Origin: Carallia brachiata
Taxonomy: Eukaryota > Streptophyta > Magnoliopsida > Malpighiales > Rhizophoraceae
Direction of reading: 5' to 3'
Length of the DNA stretch: 64,000 nt
NCBI GenBank assembly: GCA_021464245.1
Contig: JADCRB010000025.1
Coordinates: 1,336,193 to 1,400,192, forward strand
Under the pieces are notes generated by a model, which saw nothing but the letters and a program-made list of their open reading frames with translations, was not told where the DNA came from and made no database searches. Below are positions 22,949-33,785 of this stretch, in pieces. Position numbers and translations under genes: made by a program. Position 1 is the stretch's first letter. Each line of letters opens with the position of its first letter.

Positions 22949-23018
22949 GAATTTAAATTAGGAAAAGTTGCATTTCCGGACAGTGGTGCCCGAGAAAATG
23001 CATAATCCTACGTGGCAT
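22949..23018 (+). repeat. Left arm of a widely spaced inverted repeat
   Basis: Contains GCATTTCCGGACA, then GCCCGAGAAAATGC, then ATCCTACGTGGCA. The reverse complement of 30013-30083 matches over about 65 bp at roughly 80% by eye, including the exact 13-mer ATCCTACGTGGCA. Confidence 0.75.
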
Positions 23019-24232
23019 CAATTTTTTAATACATCCAATGAAGAAAGATAGAAAGAAGGATGGCGGGAAAAAAATTTCAGCTCTAAAACGTACTGTAGTG
23101 CCAAAAAATTTCAACAGAAAGAGCTGGGAAAATTTGGGAAAATTTGTCAAATGACGCTAAAATCCATTTTTGGTCCCAACTGAAATTACTTCCATTCTAT
23201 TGTCAAATTAAAAAAATTTTAAATTTTGAGTATTATTTTTTTTGAAATCTTTTAAAATTTCTTTAAGAAAATAAAGAGAAATTTTTTTTCCTTTTTAGGA
23301 AAAAGTTATAGGTAAATTTGAGAGAGTTTTTTAATTTTTTTTCTTTTCTAAAAAGGAGGATTCATGAGCTAATTTTTTTCTTTTTTAATTTTATTTTATT
23401 ATACAATCTATAGTTATAGAGATTTAACTATAATCAAAGTAGGAATATATAAATCAATAGAATTCTTATTTGATTATAATTAAATTTATATTAATTATGA
23501 ATCATAATTCTAATTATGATAGAATTTTCATAGTTATAAAATATTTTAATATTATTTTAAATTTAAAAATTTATGAGGAATCGCCATATGTTAGTGCGAG
23601 AAAGACTGAAATTTTCTCGTAATTTTGACTACATATATAAACCCAAAAATAAAAAAACACGAGAGTCACGGAAAAAGTGACGCACAGTTGACAGCAATCA
23701 ACTGTTTTTTACTATAAGCAGACACTTTCTTTTTGCAACAAAAAAACTAAATGTATTTGCCATCTGTTAATTATAAAAAGATGGCAATGTGAGATATTTT
23801 TTTTATTGCACGAAATGTTTTCTGCATGAATTTCACATTACCTAATAAACATGATTACATTTAAATTATAATTGGGAAGTTTATGACAATTTACAACGGT
23901 TAAAATTAAATAGGTCACATCAACAAAATTTGTAAAAAAAATGAGGTAGGTTCTAATAAAAGTAATGTTCAAATAAATTACTAGCCTACTCCAACAAACC
24001 TTCCAATATTGTTAATAAAAACTTAATTGATTAAATGAGATTTATACTACATGCTTTAGAATGAAAATACTTGTTTTGTACAATCATAAGCCTTATGTAA
24101 CATTAAAACAAAGTTTCAAGGAAAATACTTAGACAAATTTTTATGCAAAATTCTAATTGACGTGGAACAATTTCAATTGGATATGCAATTAGACTAATTT
24201 TAAAATGAAATAGGTAGGCTAGTGCATTTTGT
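23019..24232. other. AT-rich sequence between inverted repeat and tandem array
   Basis: No coding signal. Oligo-A/T runs dominate. It includes many TAATTATGATTC-like words near 23470-23520. Confidence 0.5.
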
Positions 24233-26057
24233 AAGAGTTTGTAGTTTGTTACTCAATAAATCAGTCTTATTGCAAATTTAATCAATTTTATTGTAAATCG
24301 AATCAATTTTTGGGTGAAAGTGCTAAGAAAACTCCCAAAAAGTAGTTTGTTATTTAAACAGTTAGCCTTGTTGCAAATTTAATCAGCATCATTGCAAATC
24401 AAATCAATTTTTAGGAGAAAGTGTTAAGAAAGCTCCCGCAAAGTAATTTGTTACTCAATCAATCAGTTCTGTTGCAAATTTAATCTGTTTCGTTGCCAAT
24501 CGAATCAATTTTTTAGTGAAAGTGTTAAGAAAACTCCCAAAAAGTAATTTCCCAAAAAGTAATTACTCAATCAATCAGTCTTGTTGCAAATTTAATCATT
24601 CTCATTGCAAATCGAATCAATTTTTAGGTGAAAGTATTAATAAAACTCCCAACAAGTAATTTGTTACTCAATCAATCAGTATTGTTACAAATTTAATCAG
24701 TCTCATTGCAAATTAAATCAATTTTTGGGTAAAAGTGCTAAGAAAACTCCCAAAAAGTAGTTTATTACTCAATCAATTAGTCTTGTTGCAGTATCGTTAC
24801 CAATCGAATCAATTTTTTAGTGAAAGTGCTAAGAAAACTCTCAAAAAATAGTTTGTTACTCAATCAATCAGTCTTTTTGCAAATTTTATCAACCTTGTTG
24901 CAAATCGAATCAATTTTTAGGTGAAAGTATTGAGAAAACTCCCAACAAGTAATTTGTTACTCAATCAATCAGTCTGGTTGCAAATTTAATCAACCTCATT
25001 GCAAATCGAATCAAGTTTTAGGTGAAAGTGCTAAGAAAACTCCCAAAAAGGAGTTTATTACTCAATCAATTAGTCTTGTTGCCAATTTAATCAGCATCAT
25101 TGCAAATCAAATCAATTTTTGGGTAAAGGTGCTAAGAAAACTCCCAAAAAGTGTTTGTTACTCAATCAATCAGTCTTGTTACAAATTTAATCAATTTTAT
25201 TGCAAATGAAATGAATTTTTGGGTAAAAATATTGAGAAAACTCCCAAAAAATAGTTTATTACTCAATAAATCAGTCTTATTACAAATTCAATTAGTCTTG
25301 TTACAAATCGAATCAATTTTTGAGTGAAAGTGCTAAGAAAACTCCCAAAAAGTAGTTTGTTACTCAATCAATCAGTCTTGTCGTAAATTTAATCAGCCTT
25401 GTTGAAAATCAAATCAATTTTTGGGGGAAGTGCTCAAAAAACTCCCAAAAAGTAGTTTGTTACTTAATTAGTCAGTCATGTTGCAAATTTAATCAGCTTC
25501 ATTGTAAATCGAATCAATTTTTGGGTGAAAGTATTAAGAAAGCTCCCAGAAAATAATTTGTTACTCAATCAATCAGTCATGTTGCAAATTTAATCATTCT
25601 CGTTACAAATTGAATCAATTTTTGGGTGAAAGTGTTAAGAAAACTCCAAAAAAGTAGTTTGTTCCTCAATCAATCAGTCTTGTTGCAAATTTAATCAGTG
25701 TCATTGCAAATTGAATTAATTTTTGGGTGAAAGTGTTAAGAAAACTCCCAAGTAATTTGTTACTCAATCAATTAGTCCTGTTGCAAATTTAATCAGTCTC
25801 ATTGTAAATTGAATTAATTTTTAGGTGAAAGTGTTAAGAAAAATCCCAAAAATTAGTTTGTCACTCAATCAATCAGCCTTGTTGCAAATGTAATCAGTCT
25901 CATTGCAAATCGAATCAATTTTTGGGTGAAAAGTGTTACGAAAACTCCCAACAAGGGATTTATTACTCAATTAATCAGTCTTGTTGCAAATTTAATCAGC
26001 CTCATTGCAAATTGAATCAATTTTTCTAGTGAAAGTGCTCAAAAAACTCCCAAAAAC
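24233..26057 (+). repeat. Tandem array, about 18 copies of a ~101-bp unit
   Basis: The unit carries, in order, GTTTGTTACTCAATCAATCAG, GTTGCAAATTTAATCAG, ATTGCAAATCGAATCAA, TTTTTGGGTGAAAGTG and AAGAAAACTCCCAAAAA. Units start near 24237, 24342, 24441, 24543, 24654, 24755, 24848 and then about every 100 bp to 25955. Copies diverge by roughly 5-15% and include short internal deletions (the 24755 unit is 8-9 bp short). The unit length is not a multiple of three and no frame is open, so it is not coding. Confidence 0.95.
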
Positions 26058-28445
26058 AATTGACAATTTGAAGTTTAAATTCACAATATAGATACTACCT
26101 CATAAATAGTTCATCTCAGTATGAACTATTTATGTTAAGGAAAATGATAAGGTTGATAACTTAGTACTATGTAAATAGTTATAATTAGCCATAATTGTAG
26201 CTACCTTATATGGTTACTAAAGTTGTTTATCATAGTGATTTGGCCATCACCTTATTTACAAATTGACAATACTTCTCAAACTTAACTACTCACTGTCCAA
26301 TCAACATTAGTTCTCATTTATGACTAACATTCAGCCTCAACAATCATACTTCATGTCAAACATGTTCTTAAATAAAAATATTAAGCTATAAGTGGGAAGT
26401 CAAAATGCAGATAGTGAAAAGGATGATAGTTGGAGAAAAAAAAAGGAAAATATGTATAGAGTTCGAACTATGGATAGCTTAATTTTGTTTTATAAATATA
26501 AATATCGCTTAATTCCAGTCCATTAAATAAGTGTGCAACAATAAGTATTAACTGTGTAATTAGATTATTTAGATGTACACAGTTTGGTAGTAATTTGGTT
26601 ACGATGTTGTAATTTGTTACTTATTTTGTCAATGTTGTTGCAAATTTAATATGCTCTGTTGCACTTTTAATATTTTTTGGAGCATTTATTTGTATAAAAT
26701 TTGAAAATTCAGATTTCAACACTAAAATTCTCATTATTTGTGTGTGGTAGCACCTTGTTAAGTTTAACCGATTATTTGCCCAAAAAAAAAAAACCAATTA
26801 TATGATACTAATTCACGGGATGACAATAAACCAAAGTGATATTGATTCACCCTAAATAGAGTCATTAATAGTAAATTTCAATAAACTTCTATGCATGGTC
26901 CAAAAATTGAATTCTAATTCTAATTGTTGATTATATATATATATATATATATATATTGCAATTGGTCTACTTCACTTTTTGGTAGTTAGTTGCAAAATTT
27001 TTGATTTGTTGCAATTCATATCAAAATCGGTGCAGAATTATATATTTTTTGAAAAGAAGTTTCAAAATTTGAAAAATAAAAAATTTTGCACGTTTGTTCT
27101 ACTGTCAAAAAACTTTAGGATCCCACCTACGTCCAATATCTATTACTATAATTTTTTTTATAAAAAAAAATTCCAATAGCCTGTTGGCCAGAGGATCTTT
27201 AATAAACCAACTAATTTATGAGTGGCCAATTTACTTTGAGAAAAAGCAAGTTAGATAGTCAATTTTGGACATAACAAAATTAACCCTAATTATAAGATTT
27301 TGCTGGCTTGAGTAATACAACAGATTGATTTATGGATTAAAAAAACAGCTGCTAGGATGCAACAAGATTCTTTCCTCTCCAGTCTTCGCAAAGGGTGGCT
27401 TCTTATTTCCAACAAGAAAGATTACAATGTCATTGGCGTGTTCATGCAGCATTTTCCACTATTGTCTGTCATTTCAAACAATTCAATATCATCAAAATCT
27501 AGAGACAAGAAGGCAAAAGACATTGTTTCTTTCAAGCTATTACCATCTCAATCTGTTAGGAAATGAAAGCAACCTTGACTCCACACACGTCTGAATCAAT
27601 TGAATGGACACTTAGTTATAAGATAACGATGTAAATTATTACAACCAGTCTTTCTCTTCAAATGTGAACGGTTCAACATTTCAAGAGCTAACATCACCAG
27701 GAATTTTGCCACATACAGCAGAGACTTTGAACAAACTTCCTTTTTTCATAATCCTTTATAGGAGCATGGTCAGAATCAAATGAAAGTGTGAGCATTCCCT
27801 TCATCCTTAAAAATACAATAAAAAGCACAAGAAATAAAAAGAAAATTCCATGAAATAAACATTATCTTCTTTAGACCAGGTTGGATGTCACCCACCTGCA
27901 AATGCCCATCTTTTATATTAAATAAACACCAACAAGCCACTAGATGCTCAAAATCATACAAACAAATTCACTGGTACTTAGAACAAAGAGGAACTAAGGC
28001 TAAAAGTGAGATATAGTTTAAGTTCTAAGGCTTGAGCCAAAATCAAATACTTTGTTGCATCCATGTTAAAGCCATTAAATTAAGGCTTGCCCTTTACCAT
28101 TTAAAGAATGGGAGGGTGGGGGGGATAAAAGAAAAGCTAAATATGATACTAGTTAAGTTTCATTTCTAAGCTTGCACATTTAATGGTGACACCCTAAGAT
28201 TTCCACAATTGGTGCTCTTAATTAAGGCAGGGTACAGATGTTTCTCAAATCATATAGTGAAACACTTCATGGACTCTTTAATATGTGATAAAGTCATTCT
28301 CTCTAACTATCAAATTTTTGAGAAATTCAGAGTTAGCACTTGTAGATAAGAGCAACAAAATGATCATTATTGCATACGTTCTATTTTGACACTTATTTAT
28401 AATTGGAAAAAATAAGTAAATAAATGGCTTTATACAATGGAAAAA
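26058..28445. other. AT-rich region right of the array
   Basis: Degenerate relatives of the array unit recur near 26605-26690 (GTTGCAAATTTAATATGC) and 26956-27030 (TTGCAATTGGTC). An AT microsatellite lies at 26930-26956. A somewhat GC-richer stretch at 27340-27570 contains a 69-codon frame (27357-27566) that I do not recognise. No gene is supported. Confidence 0.5.
26930..26956. repeat. (TA)n microsatellite
   Basis: An uninterrupted TA run. Confidence 0.95.
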
Positions 28446-28657
28446 GTTACAGTTTCGGACAAAAGGAGTCCCGAAAATGAGCCCGAATGCAATTGGTCGG
28501 ATTCAATATGCAATTGACTGGATTTCAAGTGCAACTAAACACAAGAAGAAATTTCTTCTTATACTTAGTTGCACTTGTAATCTAGTCAGTTACACATTAA
28601 ATCCAATCAGTTGCATTCGAGCGCTTTTTCGGGTATCTTTCTCTCTGGAAATGTAAC
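28446..28657. mobile_element. Fold-back MITE, 212 bp
   Basis: The whole element is an inverted repeat. The arms 28484-28552 and 28553-28620 match each other at about 80%, meeting at a central AAGAAGAAATTTCTTCTT palindrome. The ends are GTTAC...GTAAC, with TTTCGGACA and TCCCGAAAA just inside the left end and their counterparts inside the right. The termini resemble the inverted repeats at 22949 and 30083, so they may be one family. No clear target duplication was seen. Confidence 0.85.
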
Positions 28658-29590
28658 AGTGCTCACAAACAATTTTGGTGTAGTCATAATCAAGACCAAC
28701 AACCTCAATACTTTTTTGCCACTTCTGGCTGCATTTCCTAATCTTTTTACTCACTTTTTATGCTCTTTAAATGTCATTCACTGAGTATGCATATCATACA
28801 ATTAAATGACCATTTAGTTCATTATTGACAACAATTCAATTCCTCATCCACATTGGGTGCATTGTTCAGTTGTGTTTGTTCAATTTGAATCCAATCTATT
28901 GCTTTTTATCGATAATTGAAACCTTTCCAACTACACCTCTCAAGAGAACAAGAAAAAGGTAAAAAAAAAAAAAACAACCACCAAGTAATGGCAGGCATTG
29001 AAGCCTCATCAGCCAAACAATAAAGTAAATCTAAAGATAAAAGAGTAAGTGAATCTTGTCCTTTCTTGTCATTTTCAAGCTTATTTTTGATAAGTTAATT
29101 CCCCCAGTCAAAAGCTTACATAAAGCATCTTCTGTTCTACTTTGGCACGATAGTTGTATTTGTTAAGTTTTTTCTACAGAAAAAATAGCTTGTATAAAGC
29201 ATTTTGTTCACATAGACCATATGAAAAAATATTAAACAATTAAATGGAATTGGAAGTCCAATATGGAGACAAAGACGTCAAGGTTATCAATTTTCATATT
29301 CGCTAACCACATACAAAGTCCCAGGTCATAAAAATGGAATTGAAACTTCAGGTAATGGGAATGGAATGAAATCTTTGCTGCAACTATGGTCTAGAAAACA
29401 TCAACAACCCCAATATATTTCTACCTAATGTAAACGTCAACACCCCTACTTATCACCAAACTTAATTTAATCTATCTCAAGATCGGAAACGAAGCAATAT
29501 TACATGAAATCTCCACTTCAATGCAAGTTTTACAGAACTAATTGAACGGATTATTTAAAAGAAATTCAATTACCAAATTCAATTACCTTA
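28658..29590. other. Intergenic sequence, nothing recognised
   Basis: No open frame, LTR or repeat was supported. There is a poly-A run near 28958-28974. Confidence 0.5.
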
Positions 29591-29609
29591 AACATAGTGA
29601 ATTCTTAAT

Positions 29610-29975
29610 TTTTGTACTTCTCGATGCCTTTGCCGTAAAACCCTGTCCTCGCACTCTCCCCTCTATTTCCTCCTCATTCTGGCCTCATACCCCAATTCCT
29701 CTATCTTTCTCTCATCATACGACCTCTCTCACTTCTGCCTCTCTCTGCTGCCTTCTCTTTCCCTAATGCTTTTGAGGCCATCTCTCACGATTGGAGCATT
29801 TTTCTTTCTTGGAGTCATGGTGGCCTTTGTTGGAATCGAGGTCACGATTCCAATTGTCTTGCAAGGTTTGGAGCATTTTTCTTTCTTGGACCGATCTATT
29901 ATCGTGAGGGGTTTTGCTTTTCAGATAATAAAATCAAACTTTAGCACTGTTCACTTGAAATTCAAAATTTAAATT
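29610..29975 (+). other. GC-richer, gene-like fragment with a short direct repeat
   Basis: A CT-rich stretch (29640-29765) is followed by sequence in which TTGGAGCATTTTTCTTTCTT occurs twice (about 29791 and 29869). The frames 29542-29766 and 29766-29972 are open but match no family I know. It lies just inside the right inverted repeat and could be captured host sequence. Confidence 0.25.
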
Positions 29976-30012
29976 TTTAATTTTTTAATGTTTTCATTGA
30001 TTGGGCCCTGCT

Positions 30013-30083
30013 TGCCACGTAGGATTAGGCATTTAATCGGGCATATTGATCTGGAAATGTAATGCTCCCCTTTTAAATTTAAG
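30013..30083 (-). repeat. Right arm of the widely spaced inverted repeat
   Basis: The reverse complement reads GCATTACATTTCCAGA, then TGCCCGATTAAATGC, then CTAATCCTACGTGGCA, matching 22949-23018. The two arms face each other across about 7 kb. Confidence 0.75.
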
Positions 30084-30337
30084 TCATATTCTCCCTTTTA
30101 GCACTTTCTTCTCTAATTTTCAGAATTTGTAGATTTATCTTTCTCTCTCTTACATGGCTTTCTGTTCTATTTTTAAGTGGCACTTTTCAATATTTTAGAA
30201 ACGAGTCCCATAGAGTCTACCATGGTTACTTCGCAAAGGTTTTCCCTTAAAAATATATTGTCATTTTGATAATAAAATAATCTATTGAATATTCATGTTG
30301 TATTATAATAATCAAGATATTTTTTACACATGTAGTG

Positions 30338-30684
30338 TGTGAAAAGATAAGTAAGAAAGAGAAGAGAAAAGAAAGCAAAAAGAGACGCATGATTTAATCG
30401 TAAAGAGCTGCGTTTATGGTTTAAAGACTCATAAGATTTATATCTTTCTCATTAAATTATACTTTTTTACATATTGCATGGACTTTAATATGTATCGTGA
30501 AGATTGTTTTACATATAGTGCAATTATACTACAATAATACCAAAATTTTAGATAGATATAGATTGACTAGTATAATCCTAGATTGATTACATCATCCAAA
30601 TGTCCTGATCTCCATAACTGATTTTTTTGGGTAGAATCTTGACTTAATCACATTTAAATCTCCATATTTGCACAATTGTCTAAC
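30338..30684 (-). repeat. TRIM-like element, 3' LTR
   Basis: Begins TGTGTGAAAAGATAAG and ends CACAATTGTCTAAC. It shares with the right copy GAGAAGAGAAAAGAAAGCA, a GATTGAT...TAATCCTAG block and AGAATCTTGACTTAATCACAT. Confidence 0.8.
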
Positions 30685-30697
30685 GTTCCCCCTTAAG
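30685..30697 (-). promoter_or_regulatory. TRIM-like element polypurine tract
   Basis: The minus strand reads CTTAAGGGGGAAC directly before the 3' LTR. Confidence 0.65.
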
Positions 30698-31034
30698 ATG
30701 AACATAAACTAAAGAGTAATGCCATCTTACTTGAAAATATAAGAACTAACAAATGCCGAGCACATAGTTTTTGTAGTAGTGCTTTAATATGGCATTAATA
30801 AGCTAACGTAACCTATATGATATTTGGTCAGTGAGACTAAAAGGATTGAAATAAATCCCAAAAAGAAGAGACTAATTAAAAAAAGAACTACAAGGAAAAA
30901 AAACGAACGAGACGGTTTTGTCAAATAATAAAACAAAATGACTTTTATATTTGGTGACGTACAAAGGTGCATAGCAACTATAACAATCTATCGGCAAGTG
31001 AGGGTCTCAAAGTATGAGCCAAGAGAGTATGAAA

Positions 31035-31045
31035 CTCTGATACCA
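31035..31045 (-). promoter_or_regulatory. TRIM-like element PBS (tRNA-iMet)
   Basis: The minus strand reads TGGTATCAGAG, identical to the core of the site in Copia-1. It lies about 20 bp from the first clearly matching LTR base, so the LTR may start nearer 31047. Confidence 0.8.
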
Positions 31046-31068
31046 TTTTAAAATATAGAAAAAGAATA

Positions 31069-31408
31069 TGTGAGAAGATCAGCTAAAAAAGAGAAGAGAA
31101 AAGAAAGCACAAAGAGATATGTGGTTCGGTCGTAATGACCTATGTACACATCCAAAGACTTGTAAGGACTTTATCTTTTTTATTGAATTGTAGCTTTTTT
31201 TTTTAGTACATAAACTCTTATGTATATGACGGAGATTGTATTACATATATGCAATTATATTGCAATGGTACTAGAATTCTAGATTGATATTAATTGATTA
31301 CTAAAATCCTAGCTTGATAACATCCAAAAATCCAAATCTCTAATTAACTGATTGCTAGAATCTTGACTTAATCACATTCAAATCTTCATGATTGCATAAT
31401 TTTCTAAC
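31069..31408 (-). repeat. TRIM-like element, 5' LTR
   Basis: Begins TGTGAGAAGATCAG and ends GCATAATTTTCTAAC. It is the partner of 30338-30684. Confidence 0.8.
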
Positions 31409-32390
31409 TTATAGAAACTAATAATTAGCCACCAATCCTAGTTTGAAGACTTGCACTAGTCCGATTAGACCATTTATTGTATGGAATAAAAATCAAAAAC
31501 ATGTTCAACCTTAATCTCAAATAATAATCAAAATATATGTACATATCGATCACAAATTACATCTCAATTGTGAGTTGTTAGTGGGTAAAACATTATAAGA
31601 TGATATAATAAATTGAACCAAGAAAAAAAAAAAATAAAGGACTTTATTGAAGCGAAGATAACTGAAATAATGCCACATTCTATAAAATGCTTCTCATCGG
31701 TAGGAAAAGAATACCATAGGAATGAAGAGAAATGAAGAGCATAATAACTTGCAGGACGAAAGAAAAAACCAATAAAATTGTGGTTAATCATGTTTGACAC
31801 ATGCATAAATTACAGTAGTTATATCTGAAAGAAAATTAATAATGTAGAATTTATTAAACAAAGTTGTCATAATAAAAGACAAATATGTGTAGGGGGATTC
31901 AAAGTTATGAAGGCACAACAAAATTGCAAGTGATATGTAGATGAAAGCTTACTCCTTTTATAGCATCATGATTAATTAAACAAAATAAATTTCACAAATT
32001 CCTAATTTTAATATAGTAAAAAAAATAATATTTAAAGATAGATGAAATACATACTCCATTAGTTAGTATCTTGAGAGCCGACATACATTTTAAATCCTCC
32101 CTAATATTCTGTCAATTTGAAGAACTAATTGGAGAATATTAATTATTAGTTCTGTAATTAATTATCATACCTTTAGAATACTAAAAGATTAAGAAGAGGA
32201 TGCATGATCATTTGTTTTGTAATTAATATTCTATAATATAAAAAATATATAAAAGGACTTTTATAATATCAAGAAATATATCTTTTAAGAATGAAGTTCA
32301 CTAAAGGCCACAAGTGATGATAGACAAATTGAGTTTCATATCAAAATGAAGCATGCCTCATTAGAGCAGCCAAAAAAGGTCGTTCGGTAA
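31409..32390. other. AT-rich intergenic sequence, nothing recognised
   Basis: No gene, LTR or repeat family was supported. Confidence 0.6.
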
Positions 32391-32394
32391 GCTT

Positions 32395-33300
32395 CAAGTC
32401 ATTTTTCTTTCAAGTTAAGTTACTTTCATATTATTTCGGGTTTGGGTCACTTGGGTTCGAGTTGAGTTTGAGTCGACCCGCAAGTTAGCCATATTATTAT
32501 TTTTATGACGTGGAATTTTTATAAAAAATTTTGAAAATTTAAATATTAAAAATTAAAAAATAATTCAAGAAGTTTAAAAAAATTTAAAAACTTAAAATAA
32601 AATCTGAAAATTCATAAAAATTTGAAAAATATTTTGAAAAGAACTTATAGTTAAGATTTATTGGTACAAATACTAGATCCTATGTTTTTTGTAATATAAA
32701 TTTATAGTTCCAACTCTTGGATTAGGTAGGAGTGGGATAGGTAACTTAGCGTGGTTCTAAAGAAGTGATAGTACACAAAGAAGGTGGGTTGGGATTTAGG
32801 AGGTAATATCAGTGCATGCTTCTTGCTTTAAGGTATTCTCTACTTACCTACCTGTGTTGGTTATAGGTACAGATACCTTTTGTTGAAGGAGGTTCAAGAA
32901 TTTTCTAGCAGTATTGCATGGGCCAGATCATACGTGAACAAAAAATAAAAAACGTACATGGTAGTTCCAACTGAATTATTTGGAATAATTGTTCCAATAG
33001 AAACGTACATAGTTGTACATAGTTGTTCCAACAGAAAATCAAAAACGTACATAGTTGTTCCACTTCTACTACGAGTAGCCTTTTTAGTGCTAGCTTATTA
33101 TAACTTTTTGTTTTTTTTTTTTGGTTATCTTAAGAAATATAAAGTGACTCAATGGGTCACTCTCAACCTGACTCAATCTTTAATTTTTTGGATCACTCAA
33201 GTTTGGGTCATTTTTCGAGTTTGTGTATTACGGGTTAAATTTTTTCAGGTGAACTTTGCTCAATTCGTTAGGCCAAGTCAAAAATTAACGTCTCTACGCC
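32395..33300. repeat. Degenerate GGGTTTGGGTCA-type repeats flanking an AT-rich core
   Basis: The block 32436-32485 (TCGGGTTTGGGTCACTTGGG, then GAGTCGACCCG) and the block 33145-33290 (GGGTCACTC, GACTCAA, CAAGTTTGGGTCATTTTTCG) share words in the same orientation. They are of the kind seen at 57965-58215 and 59085-59285. They probably come from a dispersed non-autonomous element whose exact ends I cannot define. Confidence 0.4.
32951..33062 (+). repeat. Short repeat, three copies of an ACGTACATAGTTGTTCCA word
   Basis: Copies start at about 32951, 33002 and 33045. The first is slightly changed (ACGTACATGGTAGTTCCA), and an extra TACATAGTTGTTCC is nested in the second. Confidence 0.75.
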
Positions 33301-33596
33301 TTATATTACCTATATATAAATACAAATCCTATGACTTGAAAATGCCAAATGGCACAATTCTCAGTTGTGTTTTTTAGCTTTTTTGCCCAAGTCTTCTTCA
33401 AATTCCCTTGCCATTTCTGTCTTTTTTGCTCAAATCTTCTTCAAATCCCCTTGCCCATCCAGTTGTTTTTTCAGCTTCAAAGCCAATACCTATTGTAGTG
33501 CCTTGACTCTGTGCTAGTAGAAGGCATTCAATAAGGTAGACTTTTCAGATTCCCTTGTTGTTCAGCTCTAGAAATTAGTTGCCTTTAATTAGTGGA

Positions 33597-33646
33597 AGAA
33601 TCTCTCTCTGTCTCTCTCTCTCTCTCCCTCTTTCTCTCTCTCTCTC
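33597..33646. repeat. CT microsatellite
   Basis: Nearly pure (TC)n ending one base before CAATG. It is common in plant 5' leaders. Confidence 0.9.
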
Positions 33647-33647
33647 A

Positions 33648-33785
33648 ATGTCTGATTATGACTTCCCAGCAATGAAAAAGAGCCCTGATTGCTCCTCTTT
33701 GGTTCACCTTAACATCGGTCAACCCTCTCTCTCTTTGTTTCTTTCATTTTCCAGAATCATATGTGAGAAGTCTAATTCTTATTAA
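33648..33785 (+). CDS. Short ORF after a CT-rich leader, doubtful gene
   Basis: A 45-codon frame (MSDYDFPAMKKSPDCSSLVHL...) begins directly after a CT microsatellite resembling a plant 5' UTR. A strong donor-like TTAT|GTAAGA sits 50 bp after its stop (33835). This could be the first exon or leader of a host transcript, or a small upstream ORF. No domain is recognised and no following exon was found, so it may be chance. Confidence 0.2.
   Translation: MSDYDFPAMKKSPDCSSLVHLNIGQPSLSLFLSFSRIICEKSNSY

Larger units (their letters stand above)
30338..31408 (-). mobile_element. TRIM-like non-coding mini LTR retrotransposon
   Basis: Two direct repeats of about 345 bp (30338-30684 and 31069-31408) flank only about 385 bp. 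Next to the right repeat the plus strand reads CTCTGATACCA (31035-31045), an initiator tRNA-Met PBS on the minus strand. Next to the left repeat it reads GTTCCCCCTTAAG, a polypurine tract on the minus strand. This is the full LTR-PBS-PPT-LTR grammar without any gene. The LTRs are clearly diverged (perhaps 75-80%), so the element is old. Exact LTR ends are uncertain by some 20 bp. Confidence 0.8.

Noticed and set aside
24233..26057. CRISPR-like repeat array
   Set aside because: Repeats are contiguous ~101-bp units with no unique spacers, in a plant nuclear context; it is a tandem satellite.
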